Source: an uncultured Alteromonas sp. (lineage in GTDB: Bacteria; Pseudomonadota; Gammaproteobacteria; Enterobacterales; Alteromonadaceae). Taken from it: DNA of 36,440 bases. The notes under the pieces were generated by a model that was not told the origin of the DNA, ran no database searches, and was given only the letters and a program-made list of their open reading frames with translations. Where the stretch lies: positions 1-36,440 of the forward strand of contig NZ_CAJXQY010000035.1 of assembly GCF_913058315.1 (NCBI RefSeq). Direction: 5' to 3'. This document shows positions 14,576 through 22,937 of the stretch, one piece after another (position 1 is the first letter of the stretch; every line of letters begins with the position of its first letter). The translations under genes and the position numbers were made by a program.

Positions 14576-15208
14576 TTACGCAACCTCCGCTTCTGAACCA
14601 ATGATCACTGTTGTGTCATCAACAAACTGATACGGTGGAACAACCAGATTTAATGGCGCAGGGACGTTTTGGAAAACGCGACCGGCCATATCGAATTTAG
14701 AACCATGACACGGACAGAAGAATCCCTCCGGAACACCTTCAACATATTCTTCAAAGGCACCGTCTTTCATGTGTTGTGGAGAGCAACCAAGATGAGTACA
14801 AATACCAACCAGAATGAGGTATTCCTCTTTCATTGAACGGTATTGGTTTTGCGCAAAAGCAGGCTGCTGTTCGTTTTCTGAGGCAGGGTCACGCAATTTA
14901 TCTTCGTGTTTACCCAGTTCGGCCAGAATTTCTGGTGTACGGCGTACAATCCAGACCGGCTTACTGCGCCACATAACACGAATCAGCTGACCCGGTTCAA
15001 TTGCACTGATATCCACTTCAATATCAGCACCGGCCGCCTTCGCTTTTGCACTCGGATTCCAGGACGCAACGAAAGGTACAGCTGCACCTACTACACCCAC
15101 ACCGCCTACAACCGATGTCGCAACGGTCAGAAACCGACGACGCGGATTGTCTTGCGGTTTGTCATCACTCAGCGCAGACTCTTTTGCATCTACAGATACA
15201 TTGCTCAT
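14576..15208 (-). CDS. petA: Ubiquinol-cytochrome c reductase Rieske iron-sulfur subunit
   Basis: The start is set at 15208 (210 residues, MSNVSVDAKE), with GGAG eight bases upstream; a longer frame to 15259 has no such support. The N-terminus carries an R-R-R-F-L twin-arginine-like motif (23-27) followed by one membrane anchor (about 29-50). The [2Fe-2S] ligands are C137-T-H139-L-G-C142 and C165-P-C167-H168, with C142 and C167 forming the family disulfide. It is the first gene of the bc1 operon. A hairpin-rich leader lies just upstream, and an IS200-type element sits beyond it. Confidence 0.96.
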   Translation of the reverse strand: MSNVSVDAKESALSDDKPQDNPRRRFLTVATSVVGGVGVVGAAVPFVASWNPSAKAKAAGADIEVDISAIEPGQLIRVMWRSKPVWIVRRTPEILAELGKHEDKLRDPASENEQQPAFAQNQYRSMKEEYLILVGICTHLGCSPQHMKDGAFEEYVEGVPEGFFCPCHGSKFDMAGRVFQNVPAPLNLVVPPYQFVDDTTVIIGSEAEVA

Positions 15209-15234
15209 CCACTTTTCTCCAGGTTTTGGATAAT

Positions 15235-15282
15235 ATGAAAGCCCATAACCCTTCGCCACAGGCGGGATTAACAGGCTTTCAT
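15235..15282 (-). promoter_or_regulatory. Structured leader upstream of petA
   Basis: Perfect nine-base arms ATGAAAGCC (15235-15243) and GGCTTTCAT (15274-15282) enclose a second hairpin CGCC-ACA-GGCG (15254-15264). It starts 26 bases before the petA start codon, so it would sit in the 5' untranslated RNA or at an operator. The symmetry is direct; the function is unknown. Confidence 0.45.
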
Positions 15283-15559
15283 TAAACTTGTCGTGTCCAT
15301 TTTACCTCATCGTTTGCACTTTGCGGGATCTGGCACGAAAGATTGTCATAATTTTCGACCGAAAATGATAAAAGAAAACCCCCTCAAAACACAAGGAATT
15401 ACTGGAATTAACTGGATAAATATTTGCGCCAAATCAGGCCGCGAAAGCCGCTTGAGACGAAAGTCGTAGTCTGGCGTAGGGCTCTATACAATATTTTTAC
15501 ATTTAATTATCACAATTGTGCCCCTCTCTCTGCCGGGGTTATCCGTAAAACGTAAAAAT
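15283..15559. other. Non-coding stretch upstream of petA
   Basis: I see no gene here. The stretch holds an interrupted palindrome ATTTTCG-ACC-GAAAAT near 15350-15367 and a small hairpin GACG-AAAG-TCGT near 15457-15468. It presumably carries the petA promoter, but no convincing -35/-10 pair could be chosen. The left end of the neighbouring IS200-type element cannot be separated from this region with certainty. Confidence 0.4.
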
Positions 15560-16112
15560 CACTGTACAACAGGCATAGATTCCCCCGGGCATGCCCGGGG
15601 TTCTTTCTGCTACAGCTCCATTCGGAGCTGATCTGAATCCTTCCGACCTTGATGCTCAACGTAGTTCCGTATTGTGTGCTCGTCTAAGCCTACGCTGCTT
15701 ACAAAGTAACCCGGCGACCAAACAATATTTTCATTCCAATAGACCTTTCCCAGCCATTTGAATGTCTTTCTCATGTTTGACGCTGACTGGGCTTTGAGTT
15801 TGCCCATCACTTCTGCTATCGAGTATTTCGCAGGGATGACCATCAACATGTGCATATGGTCATTATCAAAGCGCATTCGCTCTATTGTTACGCCGGGCAT
15901 ACTTCGAAGCAGCTTCGGCAACACTTTGCTCAAATACTCCACGACGAAAGACTTCAGTATCCGACGCCTGTATTTAGTTACCCAGACAACGTGATATTGA
16001 AGTCTATATAGACCATGTGATGAGACTCGAACTTCCATCTTCGTAGCATACAGGCCTCGGACTCATTCATCCACGGGTAAACCCGTGGTGTTCTGTCGCT
16101 TCGCGACCGGTC
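15560..16112 (-). mobile_element. IS200/IS605-family insertion element (tnpA only)
   Basis: One transposase gene is flanked by subterminal hairpins instead of terminal inverted repeats, as expected of the family. On the side past the tnpA stop: CCCCGGGC-AT-GCCCGGGG (15583-15600). On the side before tnpA: CCACGGGT-AA-ACCCGTGG (16071-16088) and GTCGC-TTC-GCGAC (16095-16107). There is no tnpB. Such elements make no target duplication, so the limits given are approximate. It sits between the rpsI terminator and petA, a place where related genomes usually have only intergenic DNA. Confidence 0.75.
15610..16038 (-). CDS. tnpA: IS200-type Y1 (HUH) transposase TnpA
   Basis: 142 residues, the full length for a TnpA of this family. 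It acts as a dimer on single-stranded DNA, recognising the subterminal hairpins. The metal-binding HUH pair is H61-M-H63 in FDNDHMHMLMVIP, and the nucleophile is Tyr126 in TIRNYVEHQ. Also typical are YHVVWVTKYRRRIL near the start, KLKAQSASNMRK, and WSPGYFVSSVG. All catalytic residues are present, so the gene looks functional. Transcription is in the same direction as the flanking rpsI and petA genes. Confidence 0.95.
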   Translation of the reverse strand: MEVRVSSHGLYRLQYHVVWVTKYRRRILKSFVVEYLSKVLPKLLRSMPGVTIERMRFDNDHMHMLMVIPAKYSIAEVMGKLKAQSASNMRKTFKWLGKVYWNENIVWSPGYFVSSVGLDEHTIRNYVEHQGRKDSDQLRMEL

Positions 16113-16116
16113 ACAT

Positions 16117-16144
16117 AAAAAAACCCGGCATAAGCCGGGTTTTT
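16117..16144 (-). terminator. Rho-independent terminator after rpsI
   Basis: Arms AAAAACCCGGC (16119-16129) and GCCGGGTTTTT (16134-16144) around loop ATAA, with extra A residues on the left giving the U-run on minus-strand RNA. It lies 19 bases past the rpsI stop and directly next to the IS200-type element. Confidence 0.9.
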
Positions 16145-16162
16145 GCATTCTGTAAAAACGAA

Positions 16163-16555
16163 TTAACGTTTTGAGAATTGTGGTTTCTTACGTGCTTTAT
16201 GAAGACCCACTTTCTTACGTTCAACGCGACGTGCGTCACGAGTAACGAAGCCTGCTTTACGCAGAGCCGGACGAAGTGCTTCGTCATATTCCATCAGTGC
16301 ACGGGTAATACCGTGACGGATAGCACCAGCCTGACCGTTTGAACCACCACCTTTAACAGTGATGTACAGGTCAAACTTTTCAGTCATTTCTACCAGTTCC
16401 AGTGGCTGACGAACAACCATGCACTCGGTTTCACGACCAAAGTACTCGTCAAGAGCACGTGAGTTTACTGTGATGTTTCCTGAACCTGGACGCAGGAATA
16501 CACGAGCAGTAGAACTTTTGCGACGGCCAGTGCCGTAATATTGAGTATCTGCCAT
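16163..16555 (-). CDS. rpsI: 30S ribosomal protein S9
   Basis: 130 residues, the standard bacterial length. The start [20 protein letters not shown] and the C-terminal [18 protein letters not shown] with final QFSKR are diagnostic; the basic tail reaches the ribosomal P site. It is the second gene of the rplM-rpsI operon, 12 bases after rplM, with AAGGAG shortly before the ATG. A terminator follows. Confidence 0.98.
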   Translation of the reverse strand: MADTQYYGTGRRKSSTARVFLRPGSGNITVNSRALDEYFGRETECMVVRQPLELVEMTEKFDLYITVKGGGSNGQAGAIRHGITRALMEYDEALRPALRKAGFVTRDARRVERKKVGLHKARKKPQFSKR

Positions 16556-16567
16556 GTGATAAGCTCC

Positions 16568-16996
16568 TTAAATGTCCAATACTTGAGGTTGTTGAGCAGT
16601 ATGCTTGTGTTCAGCACCTGCGTAAACTTTAAGCTTACGGAACATTGCACGGCCCAGAGGACCTTTAGGCAACATACCTTTAACCGCTTTTTCAAGAACC
16701 ATTTCTGGCTTGTGAGCGATCAGCTTCTCAAAGTTAGTCTCTTTCAGACCACCAGGATAACCGGTGTGAGCGTAGTACATTTTACCCTGCGCTTTGTTAC
16801 CAGTTACAGTAATCTTTTCCGCGTTGATAACTACGATGTAGTCACCAGTATCAACGTGAGGAGTGTACTCAGGCTTATGCTTACCACGTAAACGCAGTGC
16901 GATTTCAGAAGCCAAGCGACCCAGAGTTTTGTCTGTGGCGTCTACCACATACCAGTCACGTACTACCGTTTCTGGTTTTGCAACAAAAGTTTTCAT
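16568..16996 (-). CDS. rplM: 50S ribosomal protein L13
   Basis: 142 residues, full length: [91 protein letters not shown]13 is an early-assembly protein of the large subunit and in E. coli represses its own operon through the leader RNA. The leader here has palindromes compatible with such control (see the adjoining entry). It is first in the operon with rpsI. Confidence 0.98.
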   Translation of the reverse strand: MKTFVAKPETVVRDWYVVDATDKTLGRLASEIALRLRGKHKPEYTPHVDTGDYIVVINAEKITVTGNKAQGKMYYAHTGYPGGLKETNFEKLIAHKPEMVLEKAVKGMLPKGPLGRAMFRKLKVYAGAEHKHTAQQPQVLDI

Positions 16997-17160
16997 TTTT
17001 AAAATTCACCCGAAAATAATTCGTCGTTACTTGGTTTAAACCAGTTTATCTGTTTTAAAACTGCCTCAAACCACCTAAAATCAACCTTTTGACCCCTTCG
17101 AGTCTAGTGATTCTTCCACCTTCCCACAGGTGGGTGTAACTGGGCAGGGCGCGAATTATA
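16997..17160 (-). promoter_or_regulatory. rplM-rpsI promoter and leader
   Basis: A consensus -10 TATAAT lies on the minus strand at 17155-17160; no good -35 is placed 16-18 bases before it. The leader that follows contains a stem-loop CCACCT-TCCCAC-AGGTGG (17116-17133) and a perfect 12-base palindrome TGGTTTAAACCA (17032-17043). E. coli rplM is autoregulated through its leader, so the fold may be an L13 target; that is inference. The rest of the 271-base gap (17161-17267) carries a weak rightward TTGGCG / TAATCT pair, spacer 18, for the next gene. Confidence 0.5.
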
Positions 17161-17267
17161 CAGCATTTGCACAAAAAGCATACCCCCAATACAGCAAAAA
17201 AATAAATTGGCGCAAGCCTTATTCGTCGACTAATCTTGAAAGCGAAATCAGTCATACATTGTTGTAT

Positions 17268-18170
17268 ATGAAACCCTTTTCATTTTTATCCCTGCTTCTA
17301 CTGTTATTCTGCCCGGTAGGTTCAGCTAACGACGCGCCCGAAAAAGTAATTTTCACGCGCGCTTTTGCCGATGAAGCCTACGGGTATTATCACGCGCAGA
17401 TCCTGCAGCGCATACTGGAATTAACCCCTGAGTTTGGCGCCGCAGTCGCCGAGCCACACCCCCAGCCAATGCCCCAGGCAAGGCAAATCATTAAGCTCCT
17501 GACCGGAGAAGCGCAGGTTATGTGGAGCGCGACCTCCGCAGAGCGTGAGAAACAGTTACTGACCGTTCGGTTTCCATTACTGCAAGGGTTAGCAGGCTAT
17601 CGGGTGCTGGTGATCCACAAATTTAAACAAGGCAACTATCCGCCGGATATGACCGAGCAGACCTTGCAATCCTATCTTGGGGTACAAGGCGCAGACTGGC
17701 CCGATTTAACGGTTCTTAAGCATAATGGATACAAAGTAGAGGGACTGCCCTGGAGCTTGTGGTTTGCCAATATGTTTATCTCGGTAGAAAAAGGGTTGGT
17801 GGACTATTTCCCGCGCAATGTGATTGAAGTCTCCAACGACCTCGAGCGACATGCCGACAAGTTAGTCAAACTCGAGGATAACCTGTTATTACGTTATCCC
17901 AGCTATGAGTACTTTTTTGTCTCGCCTAAACATCCTGAACTGCTTAGACGGTTGTACACCGGGTTATTAAGAATGCTGGATAACGGTGAACTGAAAAGCT
18001 ATTTCGACAAGCATTATAATCATCGCCTGGCGCTGGACTTGGCTACGCAGGACACCCGAACTATCTTCGAGCTGGAAAATCCGGGGATTAGCGAAACGTT
18101 TAAAAATCCTCTGTGGAGCGTGAGCCCGGCTGCCATGCGAGAATTTTTACAAGCCAGGGTAGCCGAGTAA
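17268..18170 (+). CDS. Periplasmic substrate-binding-like protein (PBP type 2 fold), orphan
   Basis: The start is set at the ATG at 17268 (300 residues), because a clean signal peptide begins there (MKPFSFLSLLLLLFCPVGSA); the longer frame from 17130 would bury it. No clear Shine-Dalgarno is visible. The mature protein resembles periplasmic solute-binding proteins of the amino-acid type: an FTRAFADEAYGYYHAQILQR start, TGEAQVMWSATSAEREKQLL in the first lobe, LVDYFPRNVIEVSNDLE crossing between lobes, and YEYFFVSPKHPELLRRLYTG. No ABC permease or ATPase is nearby, so it may serve as a sensor or binding protein rather than a transporter part. It converges on mazG with a 20-base gap. Confidence 0.75.
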   Translation: MKPFSFLSLLLLLFCPVGSANDAPEKVIFTRAFADEAYGYYHAQILQRILELTPEFGAAVAEPHPQPMPQARQIIKLLTGEAQVMWSATSAEREKQLLTVRFPLLQGLAGYRVLVIHKFKQGNYPPDMTEQTLQSYLGVQGADWPDLTVLKHNGYKVEGLPWSLWFANMFISVEKGLVDYFPRNVIEVSNDLERHADKLVKLEDNLLLRYPSYEYFFVSPKHPELLRRLYTGLLRMLDNGELKSYFDKHYNHRLALDLATQDTRTIFELENPGISETFKNPLWSVSPAAMREFLQARVAE

Positions 18171-18190
18171 ATAACTCGTCAGCGGCATGA

Positions 18191-19003
18191 TCAGAGCAAT
18201 GTTTCGGTACGTTTTACCTGTTGCCACAATAGCTCAAGTTCATCCAGCGTGTGCGCGTCTATGGCACCTTTTTGTGCTTTAGCCAGCGATTCAACGGCGG
18301 TGAAACGCTTAGCAAACTTCTGACTGGCCCGACGCAGCGCAGCATCGGCATCCACGTTACAATGACGGGCAAGATTCACCATTGCAAATAACGCATCACC
18401 GATTTCCGCTTCAAGGGCCTGTTGATTGCGTTCTGGTGCATCCAGTTCGGCCTGAATTTCAGCCACTTCCTCACGCACTTTATCGGCCACCGGCTCAACG
18501 TCCGGCCAGTCAAAGCCCACGCGGGCACATTTCTTCTGTATTTTCTGCGCGTACATCAGAGCAGGCAACCCTGTCGGCACACTCTCAAGCAGAGTTTCAG
18601 GTGCCTGTTCACGCTCAGTGGCTTTAATGGTTTCCCATTGCTCAGCTAACCCTGTGTCATCGGTTGTCGCACCGGCAAAGACATGGGGATGACGACGCAC
18701 CATTTTATCGCTAATGGCATTGGCGATATCGGCAAAGTTAAACTGTTGGCTTTCGTTACCGATTTGCGCGTAAAAAACTATCTGAAACAGTAAATCACCC
18801 AGTTCATCTTTGATGTCTTGTGGGGCGCCGCGCTCTATGGCGTCCACCGCTTCGTAGGCTTCTTCAATGGTGTAACGGGTGAGTGACTGCATGGTTTGCT
18901 TAACATCCCACGGGCAGCCTGTTTGGGGGTCGCGCAGGCGCGCCATAATATCGAGCAGACGCGCCAGAGCCGCGCCGGCTTCAGTGGGTTTTACGTCTGA
19001 CAT
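18191..19003 (-). CDS. mazG: Nucleoside triphosphate pyrophosphohydrolase MazG
   Basis: The start is set at the ATG at 19003 (270 residues), with AAGGA eight bases upstream; a longer frame would use TTG. MazG removes pyrophosphate from NTPs, including abnormal nucleotides, and in E. coli tempers ppGpp effects. There are two MazG domains: the first (about 20-115) with CPWDVKQTMQSLTRYTIEEA, EEAYEAVDAI and GDLLFQIVFYAQIGNE; the second (about 165-255) with KVREEVAEIQAELD and EIGDALFAMVNLARH. The metal-binding E-E-x-x-E and E-x-x-D pattern is visible in both. The start overlaps the end of relA by 23 bases, and the pair is conserved in gammaproteobacteria. Confidence 0.96.
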   Translation of the reverse strand: MSDVKPTEAGAALARLLDIMARLRDPQTGCPWDVKQTMQSLTRYTIEEAYEAVDAIERGAPQDIKDELGDLLFQIVFYAQIGNESQQFNFADIANAISDKMVRRHPHVFAGATTDDTGLAEQWETIKATEREQAPETLLESVPTGLPALMYAQKIQKKCARVGFDWPDVEPVADKVREEVAEIQAELDAPERNQQALEAEIGDALFAMVNLARHCNVDADAALRRASQKFAKRFTAVESLAKAQKGAIDAHTLDELELLWQQVKRTETLL

Positions 19004-21161
19004 CAATAATATCCTTCAGTTGTCTCAGGCGGTTGGTCAGACGGCCCAGGGCCTCCACGTCAGAGACTTCTACTGACACAGAAATCAGCGCCGTATGACT
19101 GTTTTTGTCGCTCAGGCTATTCACCCCAAGCAACGCTACGCCTTCGTTCGCCAACACGGTAGTAATGTCACGTAACAGACCAGTGCGGTCGATACATTCG
19201 ATGTCCAGGTTGGCTTCGTAACCAACGTTTAAATCTTCCGACCAGCTTACTTCAATTTGCCGTTCCGGATGCTGATTCAGCAAGTTCTGTAATTGCTCAC
19301 AGCTGTCTTTGTGCACGCTCACACCGCGCCCCTGGGTGATATAACCGAGAATATGGTCTCCGGGCACCGGTTGACAACAGTTGGCCAGCTGACTCATCAG
19401 ATTACCAACGCCCTGTACCACCACGCTATCCGGTTTGTTCTTGCCACGTGCGGCCTTGCGAGTTTTCACCTTAGGACTGAGTTCTTCTACCTCAGGCGGT
19501 GGTGCCAGTAACTGCTGCAGGTGATGGACTACGGACATCACCCGTACATCGCCGGCGCCAATAGCGGCAAATAACTCATCAACACTTGGCGCGTTGAACC
19601 GCTCACACGCATCAGCGGCCATTTTAGCCGGTAAGCCAACCCGATGAAGTTCACGCTCCAGCAATTCCTTCCCGGCCTGCTGGTTTTTCTCTTTATCCTG
19701 TTTCTTGAAGAAGCTGTGTATGGTGGCCCGGGCCCGGGATGAGTGAACATACCCCAGCCCGGGATGCAGCCAGTCCCGCGACGGATTAGGTTCTTTACCA
19801 GTGAGGATCCCGACCTGATCGCCGCTTTGCAATTGATAGGTAAAGGGCACAATCCGGCCGTTTATTTTCGCGCCGATACACCGGTGGCCAACATTGCTGT
19901 GAATGTAATAAGCAAAATCAACCGGGGTTGAACCCTGGGGTAAATCAATCACATCACCGCGCGGCGTAAAAACATACACCCGGTCATCGAATACCTGACT
20001 TCGTAGTTCTTCAACCAAATCGCCGGATTCTGCCACCTCTTCCTGCCATTGCAGGATTTTACGTAACCAGTTAATCCGCTCATCGTAACCGGACACTTTG
20101 CCGGCACTGCCTTCTTTATATTTCCAGTGGGCCGCTACCCCCAGCTCAGCATCCTGGTGCATTTTCTGGGTGCGGATTTGGATCTCAACCGGTTTGCCTT
20201 CCGGGCCAACAATAACGGTATGAATCGACTGGTATCCGTTTGGTTTGGGAGTGGCAATGTAATCATCAAACTCTTTGGGAATATGCTTAAAGTGCGCATG
20301 CACGGTACCCAGTGCGGCGTAACAATCCTGCAAGCGCTCAGCGATGATCCGCACCGCCCTGATATCAAACAATTGCTCAAAGGTGAGGCGCTTTTTCTGC
20401 ATCTTTTTCCAGATGCTGTAAATGTGTTTCGGGCGGCCGTAAACCTCGGCCTTGATGTGTTCGTTATTAAGCAGATCCTGTAACGAACCCACCACATTGT
20501 CGATGTATTCCGCCCGTTCCCGCCGTTTGCCATCAAGCTGTTTGGCGATTTGCTTATAAGTGGTTGGATGCAGATAGCGGAAGGCTAAATCTTCCAGTTC
20601 CCATTTCAACTGACCAATCCCCAGGCGGTTTGCCAGCGGCGCATAGATAGTGGCACATTCCCGCGCCACCATAACCCGGGTTTCTTCGTCAGCCTTTTTC
20701 ACCTGCTGTAGTGCGCAAATCCGCTCGGCCATTTTAATCACCACCGCGCGGACATCTTCCACCATGGCCAGCAGCATACGCCGGATACTGTCGATATGCT
20801 GTTCATCGGGTGCCGACAGCTTGCTCTCGGATTGCTTGCGATTGTGCAGCATCCGTATAGCTTCCATCCGACGTACACCCACCACCAGTTGCTCTATTTC
20901 CGGACCAAAATTCTCCAGTACTTCCCCATCAGACAGTTCATGTTGCTGGCAATAGGGGTACACCAGGGCTGCCTGCAAGGTAGCGTCGTCCATGTTCAGT
21001 TGGTGGAGGATCTCCACCATCTCCTGCCCGACCAGCAGTTTATCCGGCATGTGAGAAATATCGCGTAGCTTCTGGGCAGTACTGTCCGGCAGGTTCAGGC
21101 TGGCCAGCCATTCTTCAAACGGCGGCCGGTGTTCTTCATGCACTGTGCGGGTTGAAACCAT
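18981..21161 (-). CDS. relA: GTP pyrophosphokinase RelA, (p)ppGpp synthetase
   Basis: 726 residues, RelA length. It makes the alarmone pppGpp on stalled ribosomes. Domain order: inactive HD region (about 25-190; the hydrolase residues are not kept, with IKMAERICALQQ in place of the active pattern), synthetase (about 230-360; KKMQKKRLTFEQLFDIRAVR, FDDYIATPKPNGYQSIHTVI, VEIQIRTQKMHQDAELGVAA), TGS (about 400-460; VYVFTPRGDVIDLPQGSTPV), a helical and zinc-finger-like part, and an ACT domain (about 650-725; LDIECIDRTGLLRDITTVLA). The E-F-D-D synthetase signature separates it from bifunctional SpoT. GAGG precedes the ATG. It lies between rlmD and mazG. Confidence 0.97.
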   Translation of the reverse strand: MVSTRTVHEEHRPPFEEWLASLNLPDSTAQKLRDISHMPDKLLVGQEMVEILHQLNMDDATLQAALVYPYCQQHELSDGEVLENFGPEIEQLVVGVRRMEAIRMLHNRKQSESKLSAPDEQHIDSIRRMLLAMVEDVRAVVIKMAERICALQQVKKADEETRVMVARECATIYAPLANRLGIGQLKWELEDLAFRYLHPTTYKQIAKQLDGKRRERAEYIDNVVGSLQDLLNNEHIKAEVYGRPKHIYSIWKKMQKKRLTFEQLFDIRAVRIIAERLQDCYAALGTVHAHFKHIPKEFDDYIATPKPNGYQSIHTVIVGPEGKPVEIQIRTQKMHQDAELGVAAHWKYKEGSAGKVSGYDERINWLRKILQWQEEVAESGDLVEELRSQVFDDRVYVFTPRGDVIDLPQGSTPVDFAYYIHSNVGHRCIGAKINGRIVPFTYQLQSGDQVGILTGKEPNPSRDWLHPGLGYVHSSRARATIHSFFKKQDKEKNQQAGKELLERELHRVGLPAKMAADACERFNAPSVDELFAAIGAGDVRVMSVVHHLQQLLAPPPEVEELSPKVKTRKAARGKNKPDSVVVQGVGNLMSQLANCCQPVPGDHILGYITQGRGVSVHKDSCEQLQNLLNQHPERQIEVSWSEDLNVGYEANLDIECIDRTGLLRDITTVLANEGVALLGVNSLSDKNSHTALISVSVEVSDVEALGRLTNRLRQLKDIIDVRRKTH

Positions 21162-21170
21162 ATTTACCTC

Positions 21171-22529
21171 TTACCCTTTACCGACACGTTCAAGTAACGC
21201 CATCGACTCAATATGCTGGGTATACGGGAACATTTCCATTATTCCGAGTTTCACAATCCGGTAACCGGCTTTCAACAGCGGAACCAGATCGCGATTAAAC
21301 GTTGCCGGATTGCAAGATACGTACACGACTGACTCAATCCTGGCTTTGGCAATTTGCTGACACACTTCAAAAGCCCCTTCCCGAGACGGGTCCAGCAGCA
21401 CTTTATCGTAATTTTTTATTTTCAGTGCGTTAAGTTCGGCTTCATCACTTAAATCAGCAGTGCACCACTGGATGTTAGTAATGCCTTGTTGTCGGGCAAT
21501 TTTTTCGCCTCTTTGCACCATTGTGGAAACCCCTTCCACTGCAGTAACCCGGGCGCATCGTTTTGCCAATGGCAACGAGAAATTGCCCAACCCGCTGAAT
21601 AAATCCAGTACTTTATGATGCGCTTGTGGCGCCAGCCAGTCCAGCGCCTGCTCAATCATCGCCAGGTTTACATCAGCGTTTATCTGAATAAAATCTTCCG
21701 TGGTGACGGCCAGTGACAGTGCCTCGGCCGTGGCGCACAGCAACTCATCCACCGGCTTATGTAACGCTTCACTGTGATCGCCGTTATCGAGCCGTAACAA
21801 GACCTCATGGGCCTGGGCAAAATCCACCAGCAAGGCTCGGTCACTGGCCGTCAGGGCTTTGGTACAGCGCAACGTGACGCCCATCCCATTGCTGGCTTTG
21901 AGTAAACTGATATGGCCAATGGCAGCTCGACCGACAAGCTGTTCAAGTAATCGATGCAAGGCGGGTAATAACGCATTAAGCGCAGGTTCCAGCACGGGGC
22001 AATGACTGATATTCACCACCTTATCGCTTTTTTGCGCGCGGAATCCCAGTGCCAGAGGCTTGCCCTTGCGGGCATCCAGAGCGAGTCGTGTTTTACGCCG
22101 GTATTCATCACTGCTGCTGCGTATGGGGGCAACCCAGGGTAAGTCGGTTAAAGCGTGTGTAAGGCGAATTTGCTCGTCCAGCGCCTGCTGTCGCCAGGTT
22201 AATGCCGCACCGCGTTCGACGTGTTGTAGCTGACAGCCGCCGCAGTGCTCGTAGACCGGGCAAAATGGCGCTTGACGCGCCGTCGCGGGTTCTATGACCT
22301 GAGTAACCTGTCCTTCACAAAACTGCTTTTTACTGCGGGTAATGGCAACCTGACAGGTTTCACCGGGCAGACCCCCATCGGCAAAGAGCACCGGCTGATG
22401 GGTACGGCACACCCCCCTGCCACGAGGATCCCATTTGTCCAACGTCACCGTCTTTGTGGTTAGCTGAGCCGGCCCTTTTTGTTTTGCCCCTGAGCGACGT
22501 TTCCCCCCGCCCTGATAAATACTAGCCAT
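21171..22529 (-). CDS. rlmD: 23S rRNA (uracil-1939-C5)-methyltransferase RlmD
   Basis: 452 residues. It methylates U1939 of 23S rRNA. A basic N-terminus is followed by a TRAM domain (about 24-80; VTLDKWDPRGRGVC), the [4Fe-4S] cysteines C90, C96, C99 (FCPVYEHCGGCQLQH) and C177 (ISHCPVLEP), then the methyltransferase domain with the SAM site VLDLFSGLGNFSLPLA, the DPSREGAFEVC segment, and the catalytic Cys in YVSCNPATFNRD. It sits between acpS (9-base gap) and relA (9-base gap), all on one strand, as in many gammaproteobacteria. Confidence 0.96.
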   Translation of the reverse strand: MASIYQGGGKRRSGAKQKGPAQLTTKTVTLDKWDPRGRGVCRTHQPVLFADGGLPGETCQVAITRSKKQFCEGQVTQVIEPATARQAPFCPVYEHCGGCQLQHVERGAALTWRQQALDEQIRLTHALTDLPWVAPIRSSSDEYRRKTRLALDARKGKPLALGFRAQKSDKVVNISHCPVLEPALNALLPALHRLLEQLVGRAAIGHISLLKASNGMGVTLRCTKALTASDRALLVDFAQAHEVLLRLDNGDHSEALHKPVDELLCATAEALSLAVTTEDFIQINADVNLAMIEQALDWLAPQAHHKVLDLFSGLGNFSLPLAKRCARVTAVEGVSTMVQRGEKIARQQGITNIQWCTADLSDEAELNALKIKNYDKVLLDPSREGAFEVCQQIAKARIESVVYVSCNPATFNRDLVPLLKAGYRIVKLGIMEMFPYTQHIESMALLERVGKG

Positions 22530-22538
22530 TACCTTGCC

Positions 22539-22919
22539 TCACGGTGTTTCCAGAATCACAGTCGCTACCGCATAATGCTGTTCATCCGATAAGCTTAGGT
22601 GAGCACTTACTACACCTCTAAGCTTACATTTGTCAGCAAATTCACCACTAAAATGGAGGGTTGGCGCACCAGCTTCATTGTTGCTTACCTGCAGTTGCTG
22701 CCAGCTTATCCCCCGGCCAATACCGGTGCCCAGTGCTTTGACTGCGGCTTCTTTAGCGGCAAACCGTTTGGCCAGATAGCGAACAGGCTGGTTATGGGCG
22801 GTATAAATAGCCCATTCATCCGGGGTCAGTACCCGACGGGCGAGACGATCCCGGGAGGCCGCCTCCATATCAAAACGGGCAATTTCAACGATATCAGTTC
22901 CCAAGCCTGCAATGGCCAT
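22539..22919 (-). CDS. acpS: Holo-[acyl-carrier-protein] synthase AcpS
   Basis: 126 residues, usual length. It transfers 4'-phosphopantetheine from CoA to acyl carrier protein. The N-terminal GLGTDIVEIARF contains the Mg-binding Asp9, and LAKRFAAKEAAVKALGTG contains the second metal ligand Glu; the C-terminal LSLSDEQHYAVATVILE is typical. GGAG lies six bases before ATG. It is 18 bases after pdxJ, an association conserved in many gammaproteobacteria. Confidence 0.96.
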   Translation of the reverse strand: MAIAGLGTDIVEIARFDMEAASRDRLARRVLTPDEWAIYTAHNQPVRYLAKRFAAKEAAVKALGTGIGRGISWQQLQVSNNEAGAPTLHFSGEFADKCKLRGVVSAHLSLSDEQHYAVATVILETP

Positions 22920-22937
22920 GGCCAGCTCCGGTGGTAA

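Noticed and set aside
14575-14601. Longer petB start overlapping petA
   Set aside because: The ATG at 14574 has a GGAGG site and abuts the petA stop; the extra nine residues are not expected in cytochrome b.
17130-17267. N-terminal extension of the binding-like protein
   Set aside because: It would place 46 polar residues before a normal signal peptide, and it overlaps the rplM promoter region.
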